Assembly: GCA_009711825.1 (NCBI GenBank)
Contig: VEMY01000038.1
Coordinates: 1 to 64,000 of the forward strand
Source of the DNA: Bacillota bacterium
GTDB taxonomy: Bacteria > Bacillota > Proteinivoracia > UBA4975 > VEMY01
Reading direction: 5' to 3'
Length of the DNA stretch: 64,000 nt
Every line of letters starts with the position of its first letter. Positions within the stretch are counted from its first letter, which is position 1. This document shows positions 17,631 through 27,162 of the stretch, in pieces. Position numbers and translations under genes: made by a program. The notes below the pieces were generated by a model that saw only the letters and a program-made list of their open reading frames with translations, had not been told where the DNA came from and did not search any database.

Positions 17631-18854
17631 TTATTTAATGCTTGCCAGTTCCCGGGTGCGCTTGGCGACCGCTTCCGGGTCGACGGTGATGCCGGCCACG
17701 CCGGTGTCCATGGCTGTCTGGGCCACCGCCGCCGCCACAGCTGGCGCCACACGGGGATCAAAGGGGCCAGGGATGATGTACTCGGGCTTCAGTTCCTCCG
17801 CGCTAACCAAGTCGGCAATCCCCTGGGCGGCAGCGATCTTCATTTCTTCGTTAATATCGCTGGCCTGGGCGTCCAGGGCGCCCCGGAAAAGACCGGGGAA
17901 GGCAAGAACGTTGTTAATCTGGTTGGGATAATCGCTGCGACCGGTGCCGATTACCGATGCGCCTGCCTCTTTAGCCAAAGCAGGATCAATTTCCGGTGTC
18001 GGGTTGGCCATGGCGAAAATTATCGGGTCCGGCGCCATCGAACGCACCATCTCGGGGCTGAGCACATTGCCTACCGAAAGGCCGACAAATACATCGCAGT
18101 CTTTGACTGCATCGCCCAGTTTGCCGCTGATCCGCTCCGGGTTGGTCATTTCCGCAATCTGCTCTTTAAAGGGATTCATCCGCTCGGTGCGGCCCTTATA
18201 AATAGCTCCGGTTGTGTCACACATAATCACTTTTTCCACGCCCATGCTCATCAAAAGCTTGGTAACGGCAATTGCCGAAGCACCGGCGCCGTTTACCGCT
18301 ACCCGAATATCGGCGATGTTTTTCTTTGCCAGTTTCAGGGCGTTGAGCAGGGCTGCGGCGGTAACAATCGCGGTGCCGTGCTGATCGTCGTGAAAGATGG
18401 GAATGTTTGTTTCCTTCTTTAACCGCTCTTCAATCTCAAAACAGTCAGGGGCAGCAATATCTTCAAGGTTGATGCCACCGAATGTGGGCTGCAGCAGTTT
18501 TACAGTCCGGACGATCTCATCAATATCGGTGGTGTCCAGGCAAATCGGGATGGCATCGACGCCGGCAAATGATTTAAAGAGCACTGCCTTGCCTTCCATT
18601 ACCGGCATTGCCGCTTCTGGTCCGATATTGCCCAGGCCAAGTACCGCGGTGCCATTGGAGACGACGGCGACAAAGTTGCCCCGGGCGGTGTATTCATTAA
18701 CTGTCTTCACGTCCTTATGTATTTCCAGACACGGTTCAGCAACGCCGGGGGAATAGGCAAGACTCAAATCATTGGCATCCCGCAGGGGAACCTTGCTGGT
18801 GACGGCAAGTTTACCCTGGTTGTCACGGTGGAGTTTCAGTGCTTTTTCGCGCAT
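17631..18854 (-). CDS. NAD(P)-dependent malic enzyme (YtsJ-type)
   Basis: The 407-residue protein begins [16 protein letters not shown] and has [15 protein letters not shown], the metal/substrate site [20 protein letters not shown], and the Rossmann segment [17 protein letters not shown]. It decarboxylates malate to pyruvate and gives NAD(P)H. ATG at 18854 has GGGAGGG before it; the upstream extension of the frame is not conserved. In Bacillus subtilis the related ytsJ lies directly downstream of dnaE; here only a pgpA-like gene intervenes. Confidence 0.92.
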   Translation of the reverse strand: MREKALKLHRDNQGKLAVTSKVPLRDANDLSLAYSPGVAEPCLEIHKDVKTVNEYTARGNFVAVVSNGTAVLGLGNIGPEAAMPVMEGKAVLFKSFAGVDAIPICLDTTDIDEIVRTVKLLQPTFGGINLEDIAAPDCFEIEERLKKETNIPIFHDDQHGTAIVTAAALLNALKLAKKNIADIRVAVNGAGASAIAVTKLLMSMGVEKVIMCDTTGAIYKGRTERMNPFKEQIAEMTNPERISGKLGDAVKDCDVFVGLSVGNVLSPEMVRSMAPDPIIFAMANPTPEIDPALAKEAGASVIGTGRSDYPNQINNVLAFPGLFRGALDAQASDINEEMKIAAAQGIADLVSAEELKPEYIIPGPFDPRVAPAVAAAVAQTAMDTGVAGITVDPEAVAKRTRELASIK

Positions 18855-18928
18855 CAAATACCCTCCCAAAATAAATTTTTCACAAATATTATATGGCCTC
18901 AGATTCGGCAAGTCAACCAAAAGCCCAC

Positions 18929-19387
18929 CTATTGGTGGGCCAAGCGAGCAGCGGCGGCTGCAGCCACAGCTGCTACCAAGTCATCCAAAAAGGTGTTTAC
19001 AACCCCTTTTTGCTTGCTATTGATATTCTCAAGAATCCCCGTCTTTACTTTGTCCAGGTAACCAAAATTGGTAAAGCCGATACTCCCGTAAATGTTGGTG
19101 ATGCTCAGGGCCAGAACTTCATCGATGCCGTACAAGGGATCGTCTCGGGTCAAAATCCCCAACAAAGGTTCCGGGAGCAATTCTTTCTCCGCGTAAATAT
19201 CCAAAGTGATTCCCGTCAGCATTGCATGGAGCACTTCCCGCTTTTCCAGCACCCGCTGGACATTTTCCAGGCACTCCTCCAACGTCAGCTCCGGATTGTA
19301 TGGAAGTTGGAGTTCCAGCACCAACTGGGCAATGCTCTCTAAACTCACGCCTCGCTCGTTTAGCATTTTAACGACTATTTCCCGCAC
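18929..19387 (-). CDS. Phosphatidylglycerophosphatase A-like protein (YutG type)
   Basis: This 152-residue protein resembles the PgpA domain of Gram-positive YutG proteins: GILTRDDPLYGIDEVLALSITNIYGSIGFTNFGYLDK, then an Asp-bearing C-terminus (FLDDLVAAVAAAAAARL). PgpA enzymes dephosphorylate phosphatidylglycerol phosphate at the membrane. I start at GTG 19387 because GGAGGTG lies 5 nt before it; the ATG at 19420 lacks a ribosome site. It lies 22 bp after dnaE on the same strand. Confidence 0.78.
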   Translation of the reverse strand: MREIVVKMLNERGVSLESIAQLVLELQLPYNPELTLEECLENVQRVLEKREVLHAMLTGITLDIYAEKELLPEPLLGILTRDDPLYGIDEVLALSITNIYGSIGFTNFGYLDKVKTGILENINSKQKGVVNTFLDDLVAAVAAAAAARLAHQ

Positions 19388-19409
19388 CGCTAACACCTCC
19401 ATATACAGA

Positions 19410-22400
19410 CTATTCGCCACCGGCTGCCTGTTTTACCTTTTTTAGAACGACACAAGATTTTCCCAGCAACTCTTCCAGCTGCCGGATCAGGTTTTCACAG
19501 GGGTCGACGGGAAATTGATCCAGTAAGCGCGTGCGGTTGATCTCCGGCAAGTACAGATAGACAGCTGTATCACCGGGAAACTGTGCCAGGGCATAAAACA
19601 CCCGATTCAACAAATCTTCGTTCTCGCGGTCCTCGAATTTTAGATACAATTTGTGGGTCCCATTGGGCGCCTGGAGCCGGGTGACCGAGGCGGGCATCAG
19701 TTTGGGCTGGTCTTGGGTCTGGAATTCCGCCCTTCCCCGTACCAAAAGCGGCCCCTTTTCCTTGAGCAGCTCGCCGCAAGTCCGCAGCATCTCCTCAAAG
19801 AAAATTAGTTCCACCGAGCCGAACTGATCCTCTAAGGTCACAAAGCTCATGGGCGAGCCGCGGCGGGTGATAATCGTGCGCCTGGCTGTGACAATCCCCG
19901 CCACCGTTACCTCCTTGCCGTCATGGGTATCGGCATTGAGGCCTGATATTGGCAGCACATTCAGGGAATCTAAAAGTTCCAGGTACTCCTCCAGAGGATG
20001 CCCCGTGATATACAGCCCCAGCGCCTCTTTCTCGGCGGTCAATATCGCATCCCGGGACAGAGGCTCCACAGGTGGCAGGGCTTCTGCTGCCGGTCCATCA
20101 TCTTCAATCAGCGAGAAGATGTCCATCTGGCCGCTGATTTTCTGCTTGTGGATGCGCGCCGCCCGGGCCAAGACATCCTCCAGAGCAGCCAGCTTCTGAC
20201 CACGGTGCCCGGGCAGGCCGTCGAAGGCGCCGCCTTTGATCATATATTCCAGCATCCGCTTGTTGCAGCGGCCGTTCATTCGCTCGCAAAAGTCCGAGAG
20301 ACTGGTGAAATCTCCACCTTGTTCCCGCTCTTCCAGCATTTGCTCCACCGCGGCGGCGCCGACATTTTTCACGGCGCCAAGGCCAAACCGAATTTTATCT
20401 TCCACCACAGTGAAACTGACGCCGCTCTCGTTGATATCCGGCGGCAAAACTTCAATGCCCAGACGGCGACAGTGGTCGATGTAAAAGGCGACCTTATCGC
20501 TGTTACCCATGGCGCCGCCCAACATCGCAGCCATGAATTCAATCGGGTAATTGGCCTTGAGCCAGGCGGTCTGGTAGGCCACCAGGGCATAGGCGGCCGA
20601 GTGGGATTTATTGAAGCCATAATCGGCAAACTTGACAATCAAATCATATATATCCCCAGCCTGCTTCTCGGTAAGGCCGTTTTTGTCCTTACAGCCCTGG
20701 ATAAAGATCTTGCGCTGCTCCTTCATGACATCCAGCTTCTTTTTGCCCATGGCCCGGCGCAGGAGGTCGGCTTGTCCCAGGCTAAACCCGGCCAGTTCCG
20801 CAGCGGCCAACATGATCTGCTCCTGATAGATCATGATCCCATACGTCTCTTTCAGCAGCTCCTCCAGTTTCGGGTGGGGGTATTTGACCGGCGTCTCCCC
20901 GTGTTTACTGGCGATAAAGGCAGGAATCTGTTCCATGGGGCCGGGCCGATAGAGGGCAACCAGCGCGACGATATCCTCAAAGGTCGAGGGTTTGAGTTCG
21001 GTCATCACCTTGCGCATGCCGTCGCTCTCCAGCTGGAACACGCCCAGGGTGTTGGCATCGCACAGCAGCTTATATGTGGCCAGATCGTCCAGGGGAATGT
21101 TGGCAATATCCACATCAATGCCCCGGGTTTGGCGAATGTTCTGCACCGAATGATTGATGATAGTCAGCGTCCTCAGGCCGAGGAAGTCCATTTTTAAGAG
21201 GCCCAGTTCTTCCAGAGTGGTCATGGGGAACTGGGTTACCAGCCCTTCCTCGTCATTGCCCTGGAGCGGCACATAATTGACCAGCTCCTCTTTGGCGATT
21301 ACGACCCCGGCGGCGTGCATCGAGGCATGGCGGGCCAGCCCCTCCAGTTTGCGGGCGATGTCTATCAGTTTGGCCACCCGCTCGTCTTCCTTGACCAAAG
21401 TTCTCAGCTCGGGCTGCGCCTCTAAAGCCTTGTCGATGGTCATCTTCAATTCCTCGGGGATCAGCTTGGCGATGCGGTCGGTCTCGGCAAAGGAAAAACC
21501 CATGGCCCGGCCCACATCCCTCACCACCGCCCGGGCGGCCATTGTCCCGAAGGTGATGATTTGGGCAACCCGTTCCCGGCCGTATTTATGCATAACATAT
21601 TCCATGACCTCTCCCCGGCGTTCATAGCAGAAGTCGATATCAAAGTCGGGCATCGACACCCGCTCCGGATTGAGGAAGCGCTCAAACAGCAGCTTATAGG
21701 GCAGAGGGTCGATATCGGTGATCCCGAGGATATAGGCGACGATGCTGCCGGCGCCGGAGCCCCGGCCGGGACCGACGAGGATGTTATTGCGCCGGGCAAA
21801 ATCAACAAAGTCCCAGACGATGAGAAAATAACCGGAATAGCCCATGCGCTTGATTACCGAGAGTTCGAATTCCATGCGCTCCCGGACTTCCTCAGTCGGT
21901 TCCGGATAGCGCCAGGTCAGTTGCTCTTCGCATAAGTGCCGCAACCAGGTATCGGGGTTATGCCCTTCCGGCACCGGGTAGTCGGGCATGTGCATGGTCT
22001 CAAAATCCAGCTCCACATGACAGCGCTCGGCTATTTTTAACGTATTTTCCACGGCCTCCGGACACCAGGCGAAGAGTTTGGACATCTCCAGGGGCGATTT
22101 TAAGTAAAACTCGTCATTGGGAAACCGCATCCTGTTTTCATCATCCACCTGCTTGGCGGTTTGGATGCACAGGAGAATATCATGGGCCTCGGCATCCTCC
22201 CGGCGCAGGTAATGGAGGTCATTGGTGGCCACCAACGGAATATCCAGTTCTTTACTCATCGCCGCCAACGCCTCGTTAACTTCCTTTTGCTCCAGCATCT
22301 GATGATCCTGGAGTTCGAGATAAAAATTTTCCGGGCCGAATATATCTCGGAATTCTCTGGCCAGTTCCCGGGCGCCCTCAGTGTTGCCGCGCATCAGCAA

Positions 22401-22847
22401 AGTTGGAATCTGACCGCCCAGGCAGCCGGAGAGGCAAATCAGGCCCTGGGAATGCTTGCGCAATAGCTCCCGGTCCACCCGGGGTTTGTAATAAAAGCCC
22501 TCCCGGTTGCTGAGGGTGACCAATTCCATCAGATTTTTGTATCCCTGGTTGTTTTCCGCCAAAAGCACCAGGTGGTAGAGATTGTCCTCGCGGCTGCCTT
22601 CCTTGACGAAGCGCGACTCCGGGGCCACATACACCTCGCAGCCCAGAATCGGCTTGATGCCTGCCTTATGCGCCGCTTTGTAAAAATCCACAACTCCGTA
22701 CATAGTACCGTGGTCGGTAATTGCCATGGCCGGCATCTTCATTTCTACCGCCGCCGCCACCAGTTCTTTTATCTTGGCGGCGCCGTCCAGCAGCGAGTAT
22801 TCAGTATGGTTGTGCAGGTGGACAAAGCCACCGGTTTTTGTAGTCAT
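19410..22847 (-). CDS. dnaE: DNA polymerase III subunit alpha, full-length DnaE
   Basis: The 1145-residue polymerase has an intact PHP domain (HLHNHTEYSLLDG at the N-terminus, AITDHGTMYG), the palm MPDFDIDFCYERRGEV with two catalytic Asp near residue 400, the third in LLKMDFLGLRTL, helix-hairpin-helix region and a C-terminal OB fold (VTVAGIVTARRTI). In Gram-positives with PolC, DnaE extends primers at the fork. It differs from the short copy at 1317-4253 in having the PHP metal ligands. ATG at 22847 is divergent from ytrH. Gene order (dnaE next to malic enzyme and ytrH) matches Bacillus subtilis. Confidence 0.95.
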   Translation of the reverse strand: MTTKTGGFVHLHNHTEYSLLDGAAKIKELVAAAVEMKMPAMAITDHGTMYGVVDFYKAAHKAGIKPILGCEVYVAPESRFVKEGSREDNLYHLVLLAENNQGYKNLMELVTLSNREGFYYKPRVDRELLRKHSQGLICLSGCLGGQIPTLLMRGNTEGARELAREFRDIFGPENFYLELQDHQMLEQKEVNEALAAMSKELDIPLVATNDLHYLRREDAEAHDILLCIQTAKQVDDENRMRFPNDEFYLKSPLEMSKLFAWCPEAVENTLKIAERCHVELDFETMHMPDYPVPEGHNPDTWLRHLCEEQLTWRYPEPTEEVRERMEFELSVIKRMGYSGYFLIVWDFVDFARRNNILVGPGRGSGAGSIVAYILGITDIDPLPYKLLFERFLNPERVSMPDFDIDFCYERRGEVMEYVMHKYGRERVAQIITFGTMAARAVVRDVGRAMGFSFAETDRIAKLIPEELKMTIDKALEAQPELRTLVKEDERVAKLIDIARKLEGLARHASMHAAGVVIAKEELVNYVPLQGNDEEGLVTQFPMTTLEELGLLKMDFLGLRTLTIINHSVQNIRQTRGIDVDIANIPLDDLATYKLLCDANTLGVFQLESDGMRKVMTELKPSTFEDIVALVALYRPGPMEQIPAFIASKHGETPVKYPHPKLEELLKETYGIMIYQEQIMLAAAELAGFSLGQADLLRRAMGKKKLDVMKEQRKIFIQGCKDKNGLTEKQAGDIYDLIVKFADYGFNKSHSAAYALVAYQTAWLKANYPIEFMAAMLGGAMGNSDKVAFYIDHCRRLGIEVLPPDINESGVSFTVVEDKIRFGLGAVKNVGAAAVEQMLEEREQGGDFTSLSDFCERMNGRCNKRMLEYMIKGGAFDGLPGHRGQKLAALEDVLARAARIHKQKISGQMDIFSLIEDDGPAAEALPPVEPLSRDAILTAEKEALGLYITGHPLEEYLELLDSLNVLPISGLNADTHDGKEVTVAGIVTARRTIITRRGSPMSFVTLEDQFGSVELIFFEEMLRTCGELLKEKGPLLVRGRAEFQTQDQPKLMPASVTRLQAPNGTHKLYLKFEDRENEDLLNRVFYALAQFPGDTAVYLYLPEINRTRLLDQFPVDPCENLIRQLEELLGKSCVVLKKVKQAAGGE

Positions 22848-22907
22848 CGGGTAAACCCTCCCGGAAGCGTAATATAGCCACCTCCCGGCCCATAAACTCT
22901 AGGGGAG

Positions 22908-23249
22908 GTGAGAAAACTGTCTACTAATTATGTATATACTTTGGTCCTCGACTTCCTGATTGCACTGGGTGTCGTTGTCGGCGGCGCCCTGGTGGGGGCG
23001 CTAGCGGCAATCCTAACCAACCGCCCACCGCTGCACCTGATGGTTGACTTGGCTGAACGCCTGAAAATCTGGGCCCTGGTCAGCGCCTTGGGTGGCACAT
23101 TCGGCACCATCCGCGCCCTGGAAAGCGGACTGTTTGGCGGACAGCTTGGGGTAGTGGCCCGTCAGAGCACAATCGTGCTCAGCGCCTTTTTGGGCGCCCA
23201 TCTCGGTTACTTGCTGATTACCTATCTGGCCCGGGGCAGCCTGAAATGA
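22908..23249 (+). CDS. ytrH: Sporulation membrane protein YtrH
   Basis: This ~110-residue protein has three hydrophobic segments and the YtrH pattern DFLIALGVVVGGALVGALAA-LTNRPPLHLMVDLAERLKIWALVSALGGTF. YtrH and YtrI are sigma-E-controlled membrane proteins of the mother cell needed for efficient sporulation in Bacillus subtilis. GTG at 22908 is the first start; the strong AGGGGAGG (22901-22907) sits on it, so CTG at 22917 would have better spacing. The gene overlaps ytrI by 4 bp. Confidence 0.85.
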   Translation: MRKLSTNYVYTLVLDFLIALGVVVGGALVGALAAILTNRPPLHLMVDLAERLKIWALVSALGGTFGTIRALESGLFGGQLGVVARQSTIVLSAFLGAHLGYLLITYLARGSLK

Positions 23250-23704
23250 GAATCGTCGCCGCTCTTCTCCTGGGCGCGCTAGCAGGGGCAGTGCTGACCG
23301 CTTTGACGGCAGGTCGCCAGCTGGACGCAAGCCACTTAGAACGCCGCGCCTTGCAAAACAAGGTCGTGGAGCTCCAGGAGACGGTGGAACGTCTGGAAAA
23401 CTCGCTGGCTGAACAAAGGCAACAGTTCATGACCGTCCAAGAGGTAAAGGTCAGCCTGATCGAGCCCCCCGACCCCTTTGTCGCCCTCGAGTTGGAGGAA
23501 GCCGCCCACCGCCTGCTCAGCGACCTGATTGGCAAGGATGTAGCAGAGCTGGACTTACGGCTGGTCCACAACCTCCTGGACCAGCGAATCGTGGAAGCAG
23601 AGGGCAAACGCTTTCAGTTTGAGGTGCAAGGTCTGCACCTCTACCAGCGGGTAGAAGTGCTCTTGAAGCCGAAAGCGCTCAGCGACCAGCAGGACGAAAT
23701 GTAA
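23246..23704 (+). CDS. ytrI: Sporulation protein YtrI
   Basis: The 152-residue protein has one N-terminal membrane helix (about residues 3-22), then a coiled coil (LQNKVVELQETVERLENSLAEQR) and a C-terminal alpha/beta domain ending in LKP. Position after ytrH, size and layout fit YtrI. The assignment rests largely on context, since YtrI sequences are poorly conserved. ATG overlaps the ytrH stop (ATGA). Its stop codon abuts that of the converging ytoI gene with no spacer. Confidence 0.75.
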   Translation: MRIVAALLLGALAGAVLTALTAGRQLDASHLERRALQNKVVELQETVERLENSLAEQRQQFMTVQEVKVSLIEPPDPFVALELEEAAHRLLSDLIGKDVAELDLRLVHNLLDQRIVEAEGKRFQFEVQGLHLYQRVEVLLKPKALSDQQDEM

Positions 23705-25000
23705 TTAGTCCAGACTCTGGAGTGATGCCACCGCCTTGCACACTACTTCGTTTCCACACTTCACCACTAAATCCACCTTGCCAAAATGGCGGCCGGAATC
23801 GATGACGCCGGCGCGAATCTCCATTTCCGACTCCGGCGGCACCGGATGCAGGAAGTATACTGAAATTGAGTCCAACACGAGATCTTTGAAGCCCGCTCGC
23901 TGCATGGCGAATTCAGAGGCGGCGGTGAGCAAAGTCATCAGCGACCCCGGGGACACGCTGCCGCCCCGGTCCATGGCCACCGGCGGCATCTGCCCTTTGA
24001 GGACAGTGGCCGTTTCTAAACTCTGCTTGCTGAATTGGCTAAGCAGGATGTCGCCGTGGGTCATCTGCACCTGAGGCTGGCGCTGGGCCAGCTGCAGTGC
24101 TTTCAGGACATCCTGACGGGTGACAACCCCCAACAGCTTTCGCTCCTCCACAACCGGTACCAACTCGATGCCCTGCCAAACCATCAAATGGGCCACCGAG
24201 GCCAGCGAAGAGCGGGGAGTAACAGTGTAAGGTTTGGTGGTCATTATCCGCTCCAAGGGCGTTTCCGGATCAACCCCCGCTACATCCCGGTTGGTGACCA
24301 TGCCCACTACACGTTCCTGGACATCGACCACGGGGAAACGGCTGTGTCCGCTTTGCCGCGCCTGAATCAGCCATGCTTCGGCCAAATCATTTTCCTGCAG
24401 AAAGATTGGGTCGCGCACCATAATATCCTCCACCCGCAGGATATCCTTTTTGATCATTCGGTCAAAGATTGCCCGGTTAATCATTGTCGCGATTGTAAAT
24501 GTGTCGTAACTGGAAGATATTAAAGGCATTTGCAAATCGTCTGCCATGTCCCGGATTTCCCCAGCGGCATCAAAGCCGCCAGTGATCAACACTGCCGCTC
24601 CCATCTGCAGGGCCAAGCGCTGGGCCTCCTCCCGATCGCCGACAATCAGCAGGCTGTCGGGTTCTATGTATCTGGCCATCGAGCCCAATTCCATTGCGCC
24701 GATGAGAAACTTGTTCAATGACTTATGCAATCCATCCCTGCCGCCCATGATTGAACCGTCGACAATATTGACTACCTCGGCAAAGGTCAGGTGCTGAATG
24801 TCCCGCTTGACTTTCTTTTCGATGCGAACGGTGCCGACCCGGGGCATCGAGCTGACGAGCCCCAGATTTTCCGCCTCTTTAATCGCACGATAGGCAGTTC
24901 CTTCGCTCACTTCCAGGGAGCGGGCCATCTGGCGCACCGAAATCTTTTCTCCCACCGCCAACCCTTCTATATGCTTTAGAAGCTGTTGATGCTTGGTCAT
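23705..25000 (-). CDS. ytoI: YtoI-type regulator: HTH, DRTGG, two CBS domains, hotdog domain
   Basis: The 431-residue protein has, in order, a GntR-like winged HTH (residues 5-65: SVRQMARSLEVSEGTAYRAI), a DRTGG domain (about 75-180), a CBS pair (about 190-310; VEDIMVRDPIFLQENDLAEAW and VPVVEERKLLGVVTRQDVLKAL) and a hotdog-fold C-terminus (about 320-431). CBS pairs bind adenine nucleotides, so it is probably a nucleotide-sensing regulator, but its targets are unknown. Its place beside dnaE and ytrHI matches Bacillus subtilis ytoI. ATG follows GGGGAGG. Confidence 0.85.
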   Translation of the reverse strand: MTKHQQLLKHIEGLAVGEKISVRQMARSLEVSEGTAYRAIKEAENLGLVSSMPRVGTVRIEKKVKRDIQHLTFAEVVNIVDGSIMGGRDGLHKSLNKFLIGAMELGSMARYIEPDSLLIVGDREEAQRLALQMGAAVLITGGFDAAGEIRDMADDLQMPLISSSYDTFTIATMINRAIFDRMIKKDILRVEDIMVRDPIFLQENDLAEAWLIQARQSGHSRFPVVDVQERVVGMVTNRDVAGVDPETPLERIMTTKPYTVTPRSSLASVAHLMVWQGIELVPVVEERKLLGVVTRQDVLKALQLAQRQPQVQMTHGDILLSQFSKQSLETATVLKGQMPPVAMDRGGSVSPGSLMTLLTAASEFAMQRAGFKDLVLDSISVYFLHPVPPESEMEIRAGVIDSGRHFGKVDLVVKCGNEVVCKAVASLQSLD

Positions 25001-25042
25001 CGTTAACCCCTCCCCGCCTGAACTGTATTTAATTATAGCATA

Positions 25043-25309
25043 TCAGACGCCATGCTGCCTGTCTCGAACCGGCAGTTTTTTATGCTGCCGGGAGCGGGAA
25101 AGCCGGCGCAAAAGCGCCTGGCTGCGCGCCCTGGCCTGCGCCTTATCCAGTTTATGCCAGTAGCCCAGCGCCGCTGCCAATGCGCATAAATACCAGAGTA
25201 AACTAAACCAACCCCGAACACCGCCGGCAAAGGGCGACGGCAAAATATAGAGCGCAACTGCAGTCATCAAAATAACAATTGCAATCCCCAACCCATAAAT
25301 AAATGCCAA
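25043..25309 (-). CDS. Small membrane protein, YtpI-like by position
   Basis: This 88-residue protein has two clear hydrophobic segments (about 3-24 and 34-50) and a very basic C-terminus rich in Arg. In Bacillus subtilis the membrane protein gene ytpI is beside ytoI, and size and topology fit, but I see no decisive motif. TTG at 25309 is the start given by AAGGGGG about 10 nt upstream. It lies 42 bp upstream of ytoI on the same strand. Confidence 0.5.
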   Translation of the reverse strand: MAFIYGLGIAIVILMTAVALYILPSPFAGGVRGWFSLLWYLCALAAALGYWHKLDKAQARARSQALLRRLSRSRQHKKLPVRDRQHGV

Positions 25310-25350
25310 CTCCCGAACCCCCTTTTTGCTAACCTATGACAGCTTGTCAA

Positions 25351-25389
25351 AAAATACGACAGCCAGCGGGGATGTTTCCCACTGGCTGT
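25351..25389 (-). terminator. Terminator after the DUF418-like gene
   Basis: ACAGCCAG and CTGGCTGT pair, with TTTTTT shortly after on the minus strand. Confidence 0.7.
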
Positions 25390-25392
25390 TTG

Positions 25393-26505
25393 TCAGGCAG
25401 CTGCCTTTCTGTTGGACTCCCACTTCCACTTGGCGGCAATTCGCAACAGGCACTCCAGCGGGCCTTTTTTGTAATAGCGGTAGAACCAGTTACTGAAGCC
25501 CGAAGCCAGCAGCATGTAAAGGATTGTAACAACAGCTGGTAGCCAGAAGGGATAGAGCAGGGGACCGGCGGCGGGCCACAGTGTATGAACACCGGGAACC
25601 AGGAGTGCAAGAAAAACTGTGTGGGAGATATAAACTGTCAGCGCCATTCTTCCGACCCGGCCCAAGCCCCGGCCCCAGTGTTGGGACAGAAGCTGACAAA
25701 CGGCAATAATCAGGGCCGATGAAGCTGCGGTAGATACCATGTATAGCGGCGTATGGGGCAGGATATCAATTTCCAGCCACATCGAATCTGTGAACGCTGG
25801 AATTAGCAGGGTAACGGGCAGGACCAGGACCGCACCGGCCAAAAGGCGCTTGAGCACCCGGGTACTGGTGAGGTTTAAGCGCCCAAGGGTCATGCCCAAA
25901 AGCACCAGTCCAAACTTGGGAATCAGCGGATACATCCCATTATACAAAGTGTGCTGGATGAATCCAAGCGGTGACCAAAAAACAGAGTTCACATAGGTGA
26001 TCGTATACGAGGTGCGGGGAAATTCGTCGAAACCGGCGGCCACCAGAGCCCGTTTTGTGGTCCAAAAGGAATCATAATCCGTAAGACCATACACCACCGG
26101 CACGGCCACAACCAAAGCTGCGGCCAAGAGCAGCAGATAGCGAGAACGGACTTTCAGGAGCGGAATTGCCAGGACGGTCATAATCCCCATGATATGCAAA
26201 ATGTCCCCGGAATAATAAATCCGATAGACCAAACCGCAGAGAATTAAGGTCAGGCCCCGACGCAATAGCTCCAATCTGAGCCGGGGAAAGTCGGACCGGC
26301 GACCAACCTGGAGCGACCAACCGACCCCGGCCAGGACCAAAAACAGGCCCGCGCCCCGGCCCTGAAAAAACTGATACAGTCCAAAGTAAGCGGCCTCCAG
26401 TCCTTCCCGGGCAGTAACAGCCAATTGAAAGCGGTTGGTGGCATGAATCATTACCATCATGATGATTGCCACTCCCCTGGCCGTGTCAATACCGTTTAAT
26501 CTGAT
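25393..26505 (-). CDS. DUF418/YeiB-like multi-pass membrane protein, apparent non-AUG start
   Basis: About ten hydrophobic segments and the C-terminal GPLECLLR (compare GPLEWLLR of DUF418) place it in the DUF418/acyltransferase-like group; the function is unknown. The first ATG/GTG-type start is GTG 26472, but the conserved family N-terminus (GIDTARGVAI) extends upstream in frame to 26505. There AGGAGG (26520-26515) is followed after 9 nt by ATC. I take ATC 26505 as the most likely start, giving 370 residues; the GTG would yield 359 and lacks a ribosome site. A strong terminator follows. Confidence 0.7.
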   Translation of the reverse strand: MRLNGIDTARGVAIIMMVMIHATNRFQLAVTAREGLEAAYFGLYQFFQGRGAGLFLVLAGVGWSLQVGRRSDFPRLRLELLRRGLTLILCGLVYRIYYSGDILHIMGIMTVLAIPLLKVRSRYLLLLAAALVVAVPVVYGLTDYDSFWTTKRALVAAGFDEFPRTSYTITYVNSVFWSPLGFIQHTLYNGMYPLIPKFGLVLLGMTLGRLNLTSTRVLKRLLAGAVLVLPVTLLIPAFTDSMWLEIDILPHTPLYMVSTAASSALIIAVCQLLSQHWGRGLGRVGRMALTVYISHTVFLALLVPGVHTLWPAAGPLLYPFWLPAVVTILYMLLASGFSNWFYRYYKKGPLECLLRIAAKWKWESNRKAAA

Positions 26506-26592
26506 ATTTTTTCGCCTCCTTCCCTGCCAACGGGGACGTTTCAGTGTCTCTCAGTTCAAACCATGCACATCCCCATACCTAAACAACGCGAA

Positions 26593-26626
26593 TAAAAGCG
26601 GCCAGTGGCATCTCTCCACTGGCCGT
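26593..26626 (-). terminator. Terminator after the lipoprotein gene
   Basis: CGGCCAGTGG and CCACTGGCCG form a perfect 10-bp stem; on the minus strand CTTTTATT follows. Confidence 0.85.
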
Positions 26627-26634
26627 CAGTCACC

Positions 26635-27150
26635 TTAATTGCTGTATCGGGCTTCAATATCAGCGGCCAAATCGGCAATCATATCTTCGCCAACCGGACC
26701 ATCGCCGGTCAACTCCCGAAGCTCCACAATAAAATTGAATAACCTTTGGGAGCTGGTCTGATAGGATTTACGCCTTGCTTCCGGCCCTTCGCCCAGGAAG
26801 TGCTCCATGTAGAGCACAGCATCCCTGTCCCGGGTGTACAGGGCGTAAAGCACCAGGCGCTCCTCATCCCCCATTTTCATAACCAAAATGTTGAAGGCTC
26901 GGTCATCTTGAAAATAGCTCCCAGGCAGGGTTTCGTTCAATTCCTGGGGGCGCCGGGACTCTTCATACCAGGATACCAATTGTTGGTGTACCGCTTCCGA
27001 CTCAATATAAGTTGTGTCCGCATCTAAATCAGATTGAAATATAAATACCTCGCTGAGGGCATCCTGTCTTATTTCCGGTAGCTCAGCAGTGCTGCCGCAG
27101 CCGGCAAGAATCGCCAGGGCCAGAACGGCAATGATTAGTAACTTTTTCAT
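26635..27150 (-). CDS. Lipoprotein of unknown function
   Basis: The 171-residue precursor has a type II signal peptide with lipobox LAGCGS (Cys about residue 18). The mature part is acidic and mixed alpha/beta (FNILVMKMGDEERLVLYALYTR); I recognise no family. It is anchored to the outer face of the membrane. GGAGGG precedes ATG 27150. It lies 12 bp after the threonine aldolase gene, but a functional link is not evident. Confidence 0.7.
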   Translation of the reverse strand: MKKLLIIAVLALAILAGCGSTAELPEIRQDALSEVFIFQSDLDADTTYIESEAVHQQLVSWYEESRRPQELNETLPGSYFQDDRAFNILVMKMGDEERLVLYALYTRDRDAVLYMEHFLGEGPEARRKSYQTSSQRLFNFIVELRELTGDGPVGEDMIADLAADIEARYSN

Positions 27151-27162
27151 TTTGACTCCCTC

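Noticed and set aside
19998-21197. Long open frame (399 codons) on the plus strand inside dnaE
   Set aside because: It is antisense to the well-supported dnaE, has no ribosome site and reads as Gln/His-rich shadow of the high-GC gene.
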